Source: Pisolithus tinctorius
Lineage: Eukaryota > Basidiomycota > Agaricomycetes > Boletales > Pisolithaceae
Assembly (NCBI GenBank): GCA_024663395.1
Contig: JANFAH010000010.1
Location: 1,178,001 to 1,242,000, forward strand
Direction: 5' to 3'
Length of the DNA: 64,000 nt
Positions 47,749-60,074 of the stretch are shown here, piece after piece; position 1 is the stretch's first letter, and each line of letters opens with the position of its first letter. A program made the translations under genes and the position numbers. Under the pieces are notes generated by a model, which did no database searches, was not told where the DNA came from, and saw only the letters and a program-made list of their open reading frames with translations.

Positions 47749-49453
47749 TACGCGCATTTCATTGGCCACCTCTGCACGCTCGCGTTAACGCAGTCGCCTG
47801 CTTTCATGCACGCGTTTTCTACGATACCGTCCTCAACGCTCTCGCTGGGTGGGAGCCCTCATGGGAAAGTGGATGTCAGACGTGGCCGGGAGAGGACGGC
47901 GTGAAATATAACGACAGCATCGACAGTTTTCTTCACGGTCTCAGAAGACTCTCTGCGGAACATGGAACCAACTTGCCGATTAGGAACAAGGGCAAAGGCA
48001 AGACATCTCTCATTGAAGAACCCTCCATGGTTATCTTTATCGAACGTGCCGAAAGATTGTGTGAGAATCTACCCGAACTCATCGTTCCCCTCTCGCGTTT
48101 GGCTGAATTGGTCAGTCACAGTCCTCCTCCCACGCTTGGCATTTCGACGTTGCCATATCTCACCCTTACCTGATGGCGCCGTTAATCAACCTGTTTTTTG
48201 CAGGCACGTGTCAGGGTTAATGTCATCTTGTTGTCATCTATGCGTTGGGCGGATCTCCGTCCTCCACTTGGGGCTGCACCAGACCCCTACTTTCTGGATG
48301 TCGAGCCATTAACGAAACCAGGTATGAATGTTGAGGAAGTCCGGAGTGCTCAAGTTCAAAAACAGTTTTCTAGACATTATTCAACGACTTGTATCCGCAT
48401 TCCGGGAAACATCCGAGGCCCTCGCGTCGTCCGGGGAGCCAAGCATGACCTACCATCCAGGCTTGTTATCGTTCTACGAGCACTACGCGGAAATGATATA
48501 TGGGACCGTCTCTCTCTACACGAACGATCCCATCGAGCTTCAATACATCGCTGCAGCACGTTGGCCTGGTTTCGTCAAACCAGTAGTCTGGCAACAAGAC
48601 GGCGATCACTCAAACGGGGACCACGAACTTGACATCCAGCTGCCAAACACAGACGGTCGTTTGCGGTTGTTCAAATACTTCTCATCGTCGTTTACTCGTG
48701 CATTGGAGGCGCTCTACCCGCGTCTGACAAATGCTGCAGACTGGGCCTCGGAGAACGACTACGATCCCACGGAAGGTCTGCCTGAGATCCAACCTGGGGG
48801 CGAGAGACAGAAAGCAAGGACGTCGAATCCCAGGACAGCAAATTTGCCTCGGATATCTAAGTTCATTCTCATTGCAGCGTTCTTGGCATCGACTAATCCG
48901 GCGAAGAGCGACATGAGAATGTTCGGCAGAGGCACGTCAGAGCGGAAGAAAAGACGACGTAAGAATACGTCGTCAACAAAGGGGGGTTCAAACAAAAATT
49001 CCGCTGTAGGTCCGACCCATCGTCCCTGGCTTCAGCGGACATTAACGTAAGGATTGGCATTGGCAGGTTTCCCAAAGACTGCTGGGTCCTTCTGCGTTCC
49101 CGCTTGACCGGCTACTAGCAATTCTTGGGTCCTTGCTAGAGGAACATGACCTTGACTCGTGGCCATTCGACCATCGATTCGTGCTGCCAGGGGAATACAC
49201 GGATATGGAGATTGGCCGAATACATGTCTACGCTGCTGCAAGTGACAATCCTGCATGTACCCTGTAAACATGCTAACGATGTTCTAGGTCACGGAGCTCG
49301 CGTTCATGAGGGCCCTGCACCGGATGAGTCCGATGGAGAAGTTGGATGGGTCACCTATGTTCAAGTGTGGAATATCATACGAGGTAGCATTGGCGCTTGC
49401 CAAAGACGTTGGGATACCGTCGCTGAATGATTTAATGTGGGACCCCGCGTAGA
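47749..49453 (+). pseudogene. ORC5: ORC5, right copy, 5'-truncated with a 130-bp deletion
   Basis: Homology to the left ORC5 starts at acgcgcatttcattgg and continues through the C-terminal end NDLMWDPA (stop at about 49451-49453). The start codon and first codons are missing. A 130-bp stretch is also absent: two copies of GCTCGCGT, 130 bp apart in the left copy, are reduced to one. The loss is not a multiple of three and removes the region aligned with Walker A. Downstream exons are conserved with scattered substitutions, indicating recent loss. Confidence 0.9.
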
Positions 49454-49750
49454 GTTGGTGGATATACTGCTAGTCAGGGGGCGTTCCGTTCTAACGACAC
49501 TATTAAATACTTGTTCTTAGACTTTGTTGGGATGCCAGCATGTGTCAGGGTTGAGGCCACTGCCCAATATTATACATTTTTTGTAGACCTGTACATGTTC
49601 GGCATCTCGTCAGACCCAGCCTTCAGGTCCCAAGCTTATGCGATGGTCAGGCACCAAAACTTTCTCACTTGCTGCCATTTCCTTGAACCAAGTAATATAG
49701 GCGTCTGTGGCCCAGTGCCCAACCCATAACCCTCCTCAAGACCTCCTTAA

Positions 49751-52700
49751 TGCCCGACGAGTACGAATACGGGAACGCGCAAGAATACCCGCTACAGAGG
49801 TTGGATGCAGAGGGAAAGCTCTCGCTCGGCCCCTCAGATGACGAGGAGAAGGAGTTGCAGCAGCGAGGACGATCGCTGAGCCCAGGTAGGCACCCCACAT
49901 GACGTCTTTAGTATCGCACATGCTTGATACTTTGCAGATTCACATCTTACCGTAAGTCATACGGAGTAGTACACTCGACTGAACGTGTGCCCATGACGTG
50001 TTTTCCAGTCACACTACTCATCCGACTTCGACGACCCCAACCTCGACATCGACGGCCCAGACGAGCTCGATGACGACTCACCGTATCCAGAGGTCCGCGC
50101 TGCGGTAGCTAACACTGACGACCCATCCATACCTGCCGTGACACTACGAACTTGGGTACTCGGCTTGGCATGGGCAGTCCTCACATCCGGCCTGAACCAG
50201 TTCATGTTTTACCGATACCCTTCCGTCACTATCAGCTCTTTCGTTCCACAGCTGTTGTCCTTCCCGATAGGAAAACTATGGGCCCGATATATGCCACGAG
50301 TACGAATATTCGGTGTATCACTAAATCCTGGTCCCTTCTCCATGAAGGAGCATGTGCTAATAACCGTCAGCTCTCTCTCTCTCTCTTCCTCTCTTTCCGC
50401 TTGGTGCATGTCCTAAACTCCAGTTATGCTTCACCACACAGATAATGGCTTCCGTTGGAGCACAGTCAGCTTACGCGGTAAGTCTTCCCCATGCGATAAC
50501 GAACCACGCTTACATGCACCGCCCTAGACCGACATCATTGCTGTACAACGTGTATACTATAATCAAATCTACAGTTTCAGCTGTTCGATCCCGTTCATTC
50601 AAACTGTGTTCCCTTCGCTGATTAGGTTTCTCCCTCCATAACAGATCAATGGTTTCTGGTAGTGTCTACCCAACTGATAGGGTTCTCTGCCGGCGGTATC
50701 GCTCGTCGATTTCTCGTGTCGCCGCCCAGCATGATATGGCCGTCGTCTCTTGTCACATGCGCACTGTTCAACACGCTTCATTCACAACAATACGCCGGCG
50801 CGGGACAACTCGGCGGCCTAAGTCGAGGGCGTTTCTTCCTGCACTCGTTTCTAGTCGCGTTCGTATGGTGTGAGTTCTTGTTGGGAATCGTATCGTTCGG
50901 GTTTTAAGTATGTTCCATCCTAAATGCTCGCCGCTTTTAGACTTCTTCCCAGGATACTTGTGTAAGGCGAACTACTCTGGACCATGGCATTGGGTCTGAC
51001 GTTGGGTCAAACTAGTCCAAGCACTGTCGTATTTTTCATGGGTGACTTGGATATGGCCAGATAATGCAGGTATGTAACTATTATCCGTTCCATTTCTAAT
51101 CGTGATACCATGCATCTTGGTAGTGATTGCCCAACTGTTCGGGTAAGTCCCCTCGAAGAATTCCAACCTCTTTGGCTGATCTCACGGGCGATAAGCTATG
51201 TGCATGGTATGGTACGTGACACTTATTGTCCAAGCTACGCAGTTCCGGCTCCTGACGCCAGAACAAGGGAATGTCTATTGTTACCTTCGACTGGGCCCAG
51301 ATCGCGTGCGTGTTTATCTGGTCCCTCTGCCGCCTGTACCCATCGGAATCTTCGACAGGTACATTGGGTCACCTTTGGCTACACCATGTATGCTCGTTTG
51401 CACGCAAGTGTTTTCTGTTTGGTGAACTCACTGATTTGGTCAGGGTGGGCAGCAGCAAATATTTTGATGGGTTTTGTTATCTTCTACTGTGCGTGGGGCA
51501 TTCATTCCCCTGAATATCTTACCCTCTTACCCACGCTGTGGTAGGGATCGCGACCCCCATACTATACGTTCGTACTTATTCACAGCTGTTAAGTCAGACG
51601 TTCGAGCTCATGCTGTCTATTAGTTCACGAACACGTGGGATTCACTTTATATGCCGTGAGTAATGAATCTCTATTGCTTCCCTGTTCCCGGCCTGGCTGA
51701 CTGGGCTGGTAGAATACAGTCGCGACTGGTATACGATAACTTGGGACAGCCGTACAATGTCACCCGAGTATTGACGAACCAGATCATCTTCGACGAGGCG
51801 GCTTACGACGCGTACAGCCCGCTTTTCATGTCGTACGCGTTTATAGCTTTTCAACTCTTCCCTCGGTGCTAAAGCGACTGAAGGACCTGTTTTGCCATGT
51901 CCTATGGGTACGTATGTACGAGCAACATGAGGTGGTCGACCCGCTAATTGTCTATCAGCTTAGCCTTTGCAACAATCACGGGTGTGTAATGAAATCCTTC
52001 TTCTGGAAATGCTAAAATTGACTTTGACTAGCAACCTTGACCCACACATTCTTGTATTTTCGGAAACAAATCATGATGCAAGCTCGGCGATCACTGGCGG
52101 AACAACCCGATATCCACGCTCGTCTTATGAGTTTGTACCCGCAAGGTAGGGAATATTGACGACACTGCACACCCCCGTATTTGAAATGTATTTGACCCTA
52201 ATCATCGGCATGTTTCACCCCCTTCCTCCCTCCCCCAAGTTCCGGATTGGTGGTATCTTATCTTGTTCGTGGTGATGTTTGCCTTGGGAGTTATCAGCTT
52301 CGAGGTGTGGCCGACCCATTTACCTGTGTGGGCGTTCGTGGTAGCGCTGCTCATCGGTAAGTATGCCAAACAGGTTTTATATTTGTTCGCGTCTCTAATT
52401 CAAGTGCTCCATCGCAGCGTTTACCTATGTCATACCTTGCGGGATGATCCAGGCGATAACGAATCAGCAAGTCGGCCTTAAGTGGGTAGTTCATTCGAGT
52501 TCTTTGCCAGGGCACTTATCACTCCTTAGTGTTATTACGGAGCTAATCGTAGGGTAAAGCAGTGGTGATAATCTCCTAACAGGGCAAGCCACTCACTCAT
52601 GATTCCAGATACGCACTACCAGGTCGACCAATTGCAATGATGATGTTCAAGACGTGGGGATATATCGTATGTAGTAGGCTCTCGAAGTGATCATCTCCTT

Positions 52701-54254
52701 GCTGATCAGACACCGTTCGGCACGCAGACGATGACACAAGCGCTGACTTTTGCATCTGACTTCAAGCTCGGCCACTATATGAAAATTCCTCCGCGCAAGA
52801 TGTTCTGGTGTCAGGTAAGTCGTCTAACCCGGGTTTGTACTTTTTGGTGGGGTGTTTCATGTTTGGGTATAGGTAGTAGCTGCTATGGTTGCTGCAACCA
52901 CACAATTAGGCGTTCAATCATGGATGTTTAGCAATATACCGTAAGTACGGTTCTACCGGACGTACCTATACCCACGGATGCACTGGTATTAACGCATCCC
53001 ATGTCAAGCGACATGTGTTCGGTAACCCAAAAGGACGGGTAAGAGAGAAGAATCACTGTTGAATATACGTACCTCTCAGCTGCACTCTAGGTTCACTTGT
53101 CCGTACACTCAAGTATTCGGAACGGCTTCTATCATATGGGGTTCGTGCACACGAGTATAAATGTGGATCCTGTATCGCATGCTTAATTGCTCTTGGTCAC
53201 AGGTGTCGTGGGTCCCGCACTTCAGTTTTCCAGCGGACGTCGCTATCAGTGCGTAAAAAATATCGAGACTTTATTGTTAGTGGTAACGCTGATTTGCCTT
53301 CCTAGTTGTAACTCGTTTCTTCCATACAATGCGATGCGCTGACCGCTTTCCAGCCCTACTCTATTTCTTCGTCATCGGTGCCATCGCACCCGCTATACCT
53401 TTGCTCTTGATGAAAAAGTGGCCAAATAATTTCCTACGATACGTTAAGTACGTATTTGGATCCTTCATCAACAGCAACAGCCGAACTGATGCCCTGCCAG
53501 TTTGTAAGATCTCTGGCAATAATAATCCCGGTCGATAGGTCCCCCCGAACTAACAACCAATTCAATAGCCCAGTATTTTTTAACGGAACGTCCCTTATAC
53601 CCCCAGCGACCGCGCTTAATTTCGTACCTTGGGCGTAAGTGATCAGTTGTTCCCTGGTATTCACGCGCGCCAACCGCTGGGTGTAGGTTGGTCAGCTACA
53701 TATTCCAAAATGTCATTCGAAGGTGGGGGTTACAGTGCCTTTTAACATTGGCGTCCACGTAGCTTACCGTGTATCAGACATAATTTTCCTTGGTGGGCCA
53801 AGTACAACTGTGAGCTTTCTTCTATTCTTTCTGTCCCGTTACACCGAACTAAATGTATCACAGACGTGCTATCAGCCGCTCTCGACTCGGGTCTAGCTGT
53901 GTCAGTACTGGTGATATTTTTCACGTACGTGGTTCCATCCACCTCCCTCGTTTACCTTGGCTACATGTTCTACTTATGGGCACACTTTTACAGACTACAA
54001 CACCCCATGAGCGGAACAGTGAGTTGTCTCTTTCTGGCCCGCCTTTTGAACGATCACTTGATAGACCTACATATTTCACAGATCGGAGTGAGTCTGCAGC
54101 AATGGTGGGGGAACACGGTAAGTCTACGTGTCTTCATCCTCCCACTAGGAGTGTGAGTATACTGACAGGTCATTTGCGATAGGTGTTCAGGCACAGCGCC
54201 GACGGTCGAGGAATACCCGTTCGACAGCTCGCTACTGGACAAACATTTGGTTGA
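49751..54254 (+). CDS. OPT-family oligopeptide transporter (right, intact copy)
   Basis: Many short exons splice into one transporter. It starts [20 protein letters not shown] with an acidic cytosolic N terminus. Then come [20 protein letters not shown], the OPT signature [67 protein letters not shown], the second signature [33 protein letters not shown], and the end [10 protein letters not shown] with stop TGA at 54252. Introns are about 50-60 bp and several have CTRAY branch points. OPT proteins are proton-coupled importers of small peptides or metal chelates with 12-16 membrane helices, mostly in the plasma membrane. The substrate cannot be told from sequence. It lies about 300 bp downstream of the broken ORC5, in the same direction. 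Confidence 0.92.
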
Positions 54255-54584
54255 GTTTCAGATCCTTCTTTGATGTTTTTCTTCTTTTTTTGGCTTTCGG
54301 GATCATTAGATTTTAGTGTCATTTAACGGGGTGTGCAACATGTATCATACATACACGCTATTTCAACAGCATATGTTGTACGAGGCTCTCATCATTCGTC
54401 GTGTCTTCGCAGATGACCCGCACCCGGGCATGTATCCAAGGCAGAAGATGTGATGCAGCTAGCTGCAGTAAACTACACATGTTGGCAGTACATATTATTC
54501 TTCTCGTAGTTAGTACATATGACCTATGTATCTCCTCTTCGTTAAACCCGTGATTTGATGCAGTGTACGGCTGTCCGTGTATGA

Positions 54585-55839
54585 ATGAAGGATCGACGTG
54601 AAGATCAACCGCTGTGCACAATAGCGTCAAGTCTTGGTAACTATGATCATGGGACAAGTGGCGTACGCGCTTATGTATCTGTTCCACGAAACCTATATTC
54701 TGGAAGCATCAAGGTGACCAAACATCACTCGCTGCAACTTGCTCCCCAGCGAAAGGTTATGGAGGGCCTGGAATGACTACTCTTAGCGTTTACGTCTTCT
54801 GTTTCTTTCTCACCGCAAACCTACAATCGCCGTGTAAAATCCCTGCTGGATAATTATCCTCCTATATCCCCACCTAGATCTCCTTGGTGGGAACACCAGC
54901 AATAACCTACAGGAGCATCGAACGACCAAAACCGGTTATGGGAACGTAAAGCCGCCGCCGCGTCACCGGGCATTGACCATCAAGTCAGTGAGCTGGACGG
55001 ATCCAACATCCCCAGCAAAGGTGAGTTCGTGGTTCACGAGACAGACCTTAGCAGGATAGGTCGAACTAGTCATCCTCGCTGTCCTTGGCGAACTCGGGCC
55101 CGTCCGCGTCCTCGGCGTCATCGATAGGCTTCAAGTTGTACGCGCTCTAGTACGCCGGACAAAAGCATCCAATTACACACATCTGGTCCTATTCATGCGT
55201 ACCTCGGCATCCTGTCCCGGGAGAACCACAAAACTCGACGACACGTGAGAGTAGCCCGACATTTGCGATGACACAAGGCGAGCCCAGTCGACCGGACTGT
55301 GTTCGAAGGGGTACCAGCGGTAGAAAGGAAATCACAGGGAGCAACATCTGAACTCATCTGCATGTGTATACATGAGAGATCTCCAACTTGTTGTGAAGGA
55401 CATCGCGCCTAAGCTCTCCCCGTTCACGAATTCGAACTCCACACTGCATGAAACCGTGCTCACTCCGACGATGCCTAGAACGCATCCACCGTGCCTACCC
55501 TCGAGGCGGGGAGACCCTCGTACTACGTGCTCCGAACCTCTGCGAAGCATGTGCATGAACAGAAGCAATCGTAAAGGCTACCGCGAAGGCGAGGGAGGGA
55601 ATGTCAGTGATGCGCAGGGTGCAGAGGGAGGGTGCAGTCTTGCACATTGTTGGGACGTGTTGCGGGCGCGGGAACGCCTTGTGGAAGTGCGGATGTTGGC
55701 AAAGGAAATATTTTGGGGTATATGTTCTGCTCAGACCCGATCTATTGGAATTTTTGGGGATATACGGGCGTGGATCAAGGTGTTATCTCGTGTCGGAACC
55801 TGTAAATTAGATAGACTTACTAGTCTAGTAGTAGAGTAG
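54585..55839 (+). pseudogene. PH-like uncharacterised gene, right copy, with nonsense codons
   Basis: The sequence matches the left copy at 17209-18409. It lacks the 159-bp MITE and so reads straight through SLGNYDHGTSGVRAYVSV from an upstream ATG at 54585. Two tryptophan codons of the left copy are TGA here: in GLEW (near 54773) and in ACAW (near 55558). An added G near 55597 also shifts the frame. It is therefore probably non-functional. Confidence 0.65.
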
Positions 55840-55892
55840 ACGATAGTGCCAGGACTGGCCACCAGGGACAGTTCCATGCTGACCCATTGTAT

Positions 55893-56013
55893 AACAAAGC
55901 CCTACAGGTGCCCCTGGACGCCACAGGAGGAAGCGCCTTTGTTGCAAAAAAGTTAAGCGCCATGGCAATCCCGGCAGCTTGTCATGTGACTGAGATGCCT
56001 AATTCAATGGTAT
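55893..56013 (-). repeat. Second Helitron 3'-end-like motif abutting the inverted-repeat arm
   Basis: AACAAAGCCCTACAGG then GCCCCTGGACGC parallels the motifs at 3017 and 56014. It follows directly on the last base of right-arm homology. It could be the end of a truncated Helitron or a duplicated 3' end of H2. Confidence 0.5.
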
Positions 56014-56448
56014 ACCAATAGCCCTCTGGGCGCCCCTGGACGCACTTGGACGACCACGTGATGTGAAGGTAAACATATTTTCGTAGGTTTATATATATAT
56101 AATCAAAGCAACTCTGGTACACATGTCTTTTAAAATTATTAACGAAGTTGGTGGAAGAATGTCAGTGGAGGCTCTAGAATGGGTGTAGAATGTCGCTGTT
56201 GAAAGGCAGGTGTTGATAAAAGCGCTAATCCACCCCTCACAAATCAATATCGAAGCAGGCTGGAAGAATGTTGGTTCTGTGTGAAATGATGCCAGGCAGT
56301 AGTCTAAGAAAGTCACAGGAGGCATAACAATGGTCTGTAGGATAGCATTTATGGAAAGGCAGATGTTTACGATGTTTTTAGTTCGGATGGAACATAACAA
56401 AGCTGTAGAAGGGTTTGAGTCGGAGCTACACGACGGGAAACGAATGGC

Positions 56449-57555
56449 TTACGAGCTTTCATCAATGATGTGGAGGATTGGTGGGATGCATAACGAGGTG
56501 GATCCGCAGACCTGTCCTCCAAGCGTCCAAACAACGTCGACGACCCCCAAGCGATAGAACGTCGCTACGGGCTGAGCGTGACGACGGGGCACGGTTGCGA
56601 AGTCGAGTGATAACCAGCCACGGTCATTTAGGGAGCGCACTTGGGACCTGCACGCGAAGGGGGGGTGACAGGTTTCTTCACAGGAGATGAAACGAAAACC
56701 GCGGGATTTGTATTTAAGGAGCGCTTTGATTTGAGTGGGAGTGAAGGTGCGATTGCGGAGCCCGGCGGTGTTGATCATTGCGCGGTGGCGCAGCGTCAGT
56801 GAGGGGTAGGCACAGAATAAGGAGTCGGCTGAGAAGAAATTCATGACGGCGGTTGAATGGAATTGGAAAATGGGAGAGAGAGCAGATGTGGTTTTGGAGA
56901 CGATGACGTCAATGAGCTTGTGTCCGTTGCCGAAGGTGGTAACGGTGAAGATGGTGGAGGGGGGGTAGTCACCGTCGTTGGAGTTGCGCTGGCAGACAAG
57001 GCTATAATTATGCTTTTGGAGGAGGTTGAAAAGTTGTGTGCTGCTGTTTCGAGCAACGTAGATGTCAAGGTCGGATGGGGCCCAGTTGCACGCATTCGCA
57101 GGGAGGACTAAGCGGAGCGCAGCCGATCCGGATACGACCGCATCGCATGCAGATAGTATGTTAGTGAGAACCTCGGCGCTAGGGAAGAAAGGGCAGCAGG
57201 TGGTTTGGAGACGGTGGTTTAGATACCACTTGACGCGCTTTGCATTGGTGGTTGATGTTGCAGCAAGGGTTATTAAGTCTCTTATATCACAGTGCTCGAG
57301 AACGAGTTGCAAGAGGTCGACGTGACTGAAGAGAGGGAACTCGCGCGGTGGTGGTGGGGGGGGGAGCATGTCGCGTATTGTTGGGTGATACGGTTTTCGT
57401 TCGTTTTTGATGAAGTTCTTGACTGATGTCGTCATAGCTTGGATTAGGGGATGGGGGGGCGGCATGGGAGATGTGCGATATTTCAAAAAGGCAAATGTCA
57501 GCATAGGAGGACGAGAATGTGAGAAGATGAAGTATGACGAAGAAAATGTTATCAT
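56449..57555 (-). CDS. Helitron H2 F-box/nucleotidyltransferase-like protein
   Basis: An uninterrupted frame. After a Pro-rich leader comes the F-box-like segment VDLLQLVLEHCDIRDLITLA, then VVSGSAALRLVLPANACN, the acidic pair in PSDLDIYVA, and the third acidic residue in KLIDVIVS. The C-terminal half is conserved with H1: FRFISCEETCHPPFAC, RSLNDRGWLSLDFATVP and VVWTLGGQV. The Gly-Ser...Asp-x-Asp arrangement fits an MNT/polymerase-beta nucleotidyltransferase fold, with an F-box-like leader that in other proteins binds SKP1. Fusion and role are inferred from motifs. True start could be the methionine of MTTSVKNF or MLPPP rather than the most upstream one. Confidence 0.7.
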   Translation of the reverse strand: MITFSSSYFIFSHSRPPMLTFAFLKYRTSPMPPPHPLIQAMTTSVKNFIKNERKPYHPTIRDMLPPPPPPREFPLFSHVDLLQLVLEHCDIRDLITLAATSTTNAKRVKWYLNHRLQTTCCPFFPSAEVLTNILSACDAVVSGSAALRLVLPANACNWAPSDLDIYVARNSSTQLFNLLQKHNYSLVCQRNSNDGDYPPSTIFTVTTFGNGHKLIDVIVSKTTSALSPIFQFHSTAVMNFFSADSLFCAYPSLTLRHRAMINTAGLRNRTFTPTQIKALLKYKSRGFRFISCEETCHPPFACRSQVRSLNDRGWLSLDFATVPRRHAQPVATFYRLGVVDVVWTLGGQVCGSTSLCIPPILHIIDESS

Positions 57556-57654
57556 GAAGAGGACAGGGTGCAGTGTTAATTCTGTTGGGGATGTTCGCCG
57601 TCAGAGGGACTGCTTGGGATTAAGTCATTTAATCTGTGGGTTGTTTAGACGATG

Positions 57655-57990
57655 TTATAGGAGGAGGCAAAAGTGGTAATACAATGTGAGGGCTTCTAGT
57701 ATGGGATCCAGATCGTTTTCGGGCCAAAGGTGAATGGGGTAGTTGTGGGGTCCAATGCGAATAAATAGATACGAGGCTTGAGAGCGGACGTGGCGGTGGC
57801 GATGACGATCGAAAATGATGCGGAAGTGGTACTCGTTTACATGCACGTTGGTTTCGCAGAGGACGCTGTCGACGGGGAAGACGTTATCCCGCACCAGTAT
57901 TTCGATGTCGTGGTCGAGGTTTTTAAACGATACCACGCGTTGTCCACTGCTGTCAGACAGGGAGAGGTAGAAGGCGAGAACAGATGTCAT
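57655..57990 (-). CDS. Helitron H2 small accessory protein
   Basis: 111 residues starting MTSVLAFYLSLSD, aligned to the H1 protein at 4685-5086 (RIIFDR, SYLFIRIG, IHLWPENDLDPILEAL). No known domain. It lies just upstream of the nucleotidyltransferase-like gene on the same strand. Confidence 0.6.
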   Translation of the reverse strand: MTSVLAFYLSLSDSSGQRVVSFKNLDHDIEILVRDNVFPVDSVLCETNVHVNEYHFRIIFDRHRHRHVRSQASYLFIRIGPHNYPIHLWPENDLDPILEALTLYYHFCLLL

Positions 57991-58495
57991 GGGCAGTGAC
58001 GGGACGAGGGGGACGTGTCTTCATATCTTTTTTAATATGTATTGTTTACGTTGCGACTGAGCGAGGTGGCGATGAAAGTATCGTGAAGTCAGTGCAGGAG
58101 ATGACGAAGTAACCGCTGACGTATCCCGTAAAAGTTGATGACGGGGTTATTACGGAGAGGGCGAGGTGCAATCGATTTAAAGTGTTGAAGGCGAGAATAT
58201 AAATCCATAAATGTTGGGGAGGAAGCTCACGATTTTTAAGGGGGTAGGGCGTCTAGCTTGTTGAGCATCTGTATTTTAGCAGTATGTTAAGGAGGACATA
58301 CAATGTTACAGGTCCAGGGGATGAGCCATCCGACGCTACAGAAGAAGCTAAGGAAAACAAGAAAATATGTTTTAGGGGGATGGGTGTCTATGATGCAATG
58401 TTCCGGGTTGTTAGTGGAAGAGGATTCATTGTAGATGCTGTGCAGGAAAATTGGAAATGACCGTCAATGATGTAAATGAGTGCTAAGATCCTTTT
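57991..58495. other. Helitron H2 internal spacer
   Basis: No conserved frame; corresponds to 4150-4684 / 5087-5204 spacers of H1. Confidence 0.45.
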
Positions 58496-59733
58496 TTAAA
58501 TTGCGAGGTCAGGAATTTCTACACCGCTTTCGATGTTCTGCTCTGGGTCATGGAGATATGGATCCTGAAGGAGATAAACGGCTTCGAGTTCAAATTGAGC
58601 TTTAGAAATCGTCCATCGGCCATTTTCATCTTTTTGACGATAGCGGTTGAGTTGAGTTTCGAGTAACACAAGAGCGCGTTTCTGCAGGTGGGAGATGTCT
58701 AGCTTTGTCATCGAACTTTTGCTTTTTAGGACTTCTCGAGCGTCATAAATCGAGTTGAAGAGTGCGGTCTGGGATTGGGATGAAAAGGGGCAGGAGAATG
58801 CTTGGCTAGAGACTTACGTCACCCCCATTTCTGGGACTTTGCCAACGCACAGTGCGGACGACGCCGCGATCATATTCATTTATAGCTGTACTCGATGTTG
58901 ATAAACGTTAAGGTTTGGCTCGGATACAAACAAGAAGAACGTACGCAGTTTCGGGGAGGAGAATGCGGACAGCAAATGGTTTGCGTATTGCCCTAGCTTT
59001 GAAGATAGAGTAAGGATCGTGACTGAACATTGGTTGTCCGGAGCGCCATTCTTCATGAACCAGGTGCTGGTGATGTGGCCGAGAATCCAGATGTTGATGG
59101 GTTCATTTGTTTTTGGATTGCAGAGTACCTTACTGCGGTCTTCGTAGGGGTCCGCCGTCCCCCATGTCGCGGTGGGCAAGATGTGTCCAAGCGCAAATGT
59201 GTTGGCGTCTTGGTTGCAATACGTGGAAAGTAATTTAATCCGGCTTGCGTGGGTAATGGTTAGTAGAGATTGTCACGGCCGTCTGTAGATACATACCTTA
59301 GCAAGCGGTCGGGACATGTGGAAATGCGGTCAAGGTCGAAAGAGGAAGACTCTGGGACCGGAACTAATGCGTCGACGGAAGTTGTAATTGCCGTCGGGGG
59401 GGGCAGAGTGCTGTCTGAGGGGGAACTGTGTGAGGGGGCAGAAGACTCCTGTAATTGGGAAGCAGCAGCTTGATGGGGCGAGGGCCCTTCGGGAGTAACC
59501 GATATGCCCGTACTTGGGAGGGTGTCTGTCGATGGCGTAGAGGAAGGGTTAGGTTCGCTGCACGAGGGGGGCTGGCTGAGTGCGGAATCTGGTTGATTGG
59601 ACGCAGTTGCTGTCAAGGAGGAAGGTGCGGTAGTTTGTTGATTGGTAGTGTCGTTGGACGTAGCAGTTGTTCGCATTCGTTTTGGAGGGGAAGCCTCTTT
59701 CGTCTGAGATGCATCGCGTTTGGGAGCCATCAC
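58496..59733 (-). CDS. Helitron H2 multi-exon accessory protein with Ser/Thr/Pro-rich N terminus
   Basis: The start MMAPKRDASQ (59733) is identical to H1. After the low-complexity region come TATWGTADPYEDRSKVLCNP, NIWILGHITSTWFMKNGAPD and the last exon MTKLDISHLQKRALVLLETQ, ending ESGVEIPDLAI at 58496. The globular exons are much better conserved with H1 than the low-complexity part, as expected for a protein under selection. Function unknown. Confidence 0.62.
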
Positions 59734-60074
59734 AGGAGAGGTGAACGAGATGACGCAGGGGAGTGTGGCAGGAAATTTTAAGAGGTCTTACCACACCATT
59801 GGTCACTGCCTTTCGGACGCTTCCAAGAGCGCTTGGGGAAGGAAATTTTCATGGGGAGAGCAACCTTTTTGGGGCACAAACAGGACGTTGGAGTGTACTG
59901 GAACAGGAGAGTGGACGCATAATTGTCGAAGTGATGGTGACGTCAGAGGTAATCCCACCAAGAATGTTTACGGTCAAGGACATGAATAGTATTTTATGAC
60001 ATCTATCTAGCCCAAAAGGATGTCTAGAATTCTAAGCAGTCTTTAATGTTTATGGCGTGAAAGCTAATAAATGT
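59734..60074. other. Helitron H2 spacer
   Basis: Contains no frame shared with the matching H1 spacer (6528-6887). Probably a promoter/terminator region between two accessory genes. Confidence 0.45.

Larger units (their letters stand above)
47749..55893. repeat. Right arm of large inverted duplication
   Basis: Reverse complement of the left arm 17155-41911 minus its insertions. Gene order is ORC5 (broken), OPT (intact), PH-like gene (broken). The outer end coincides with a Helitron 3'-end motif at 55893. Confidence 0.9.
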
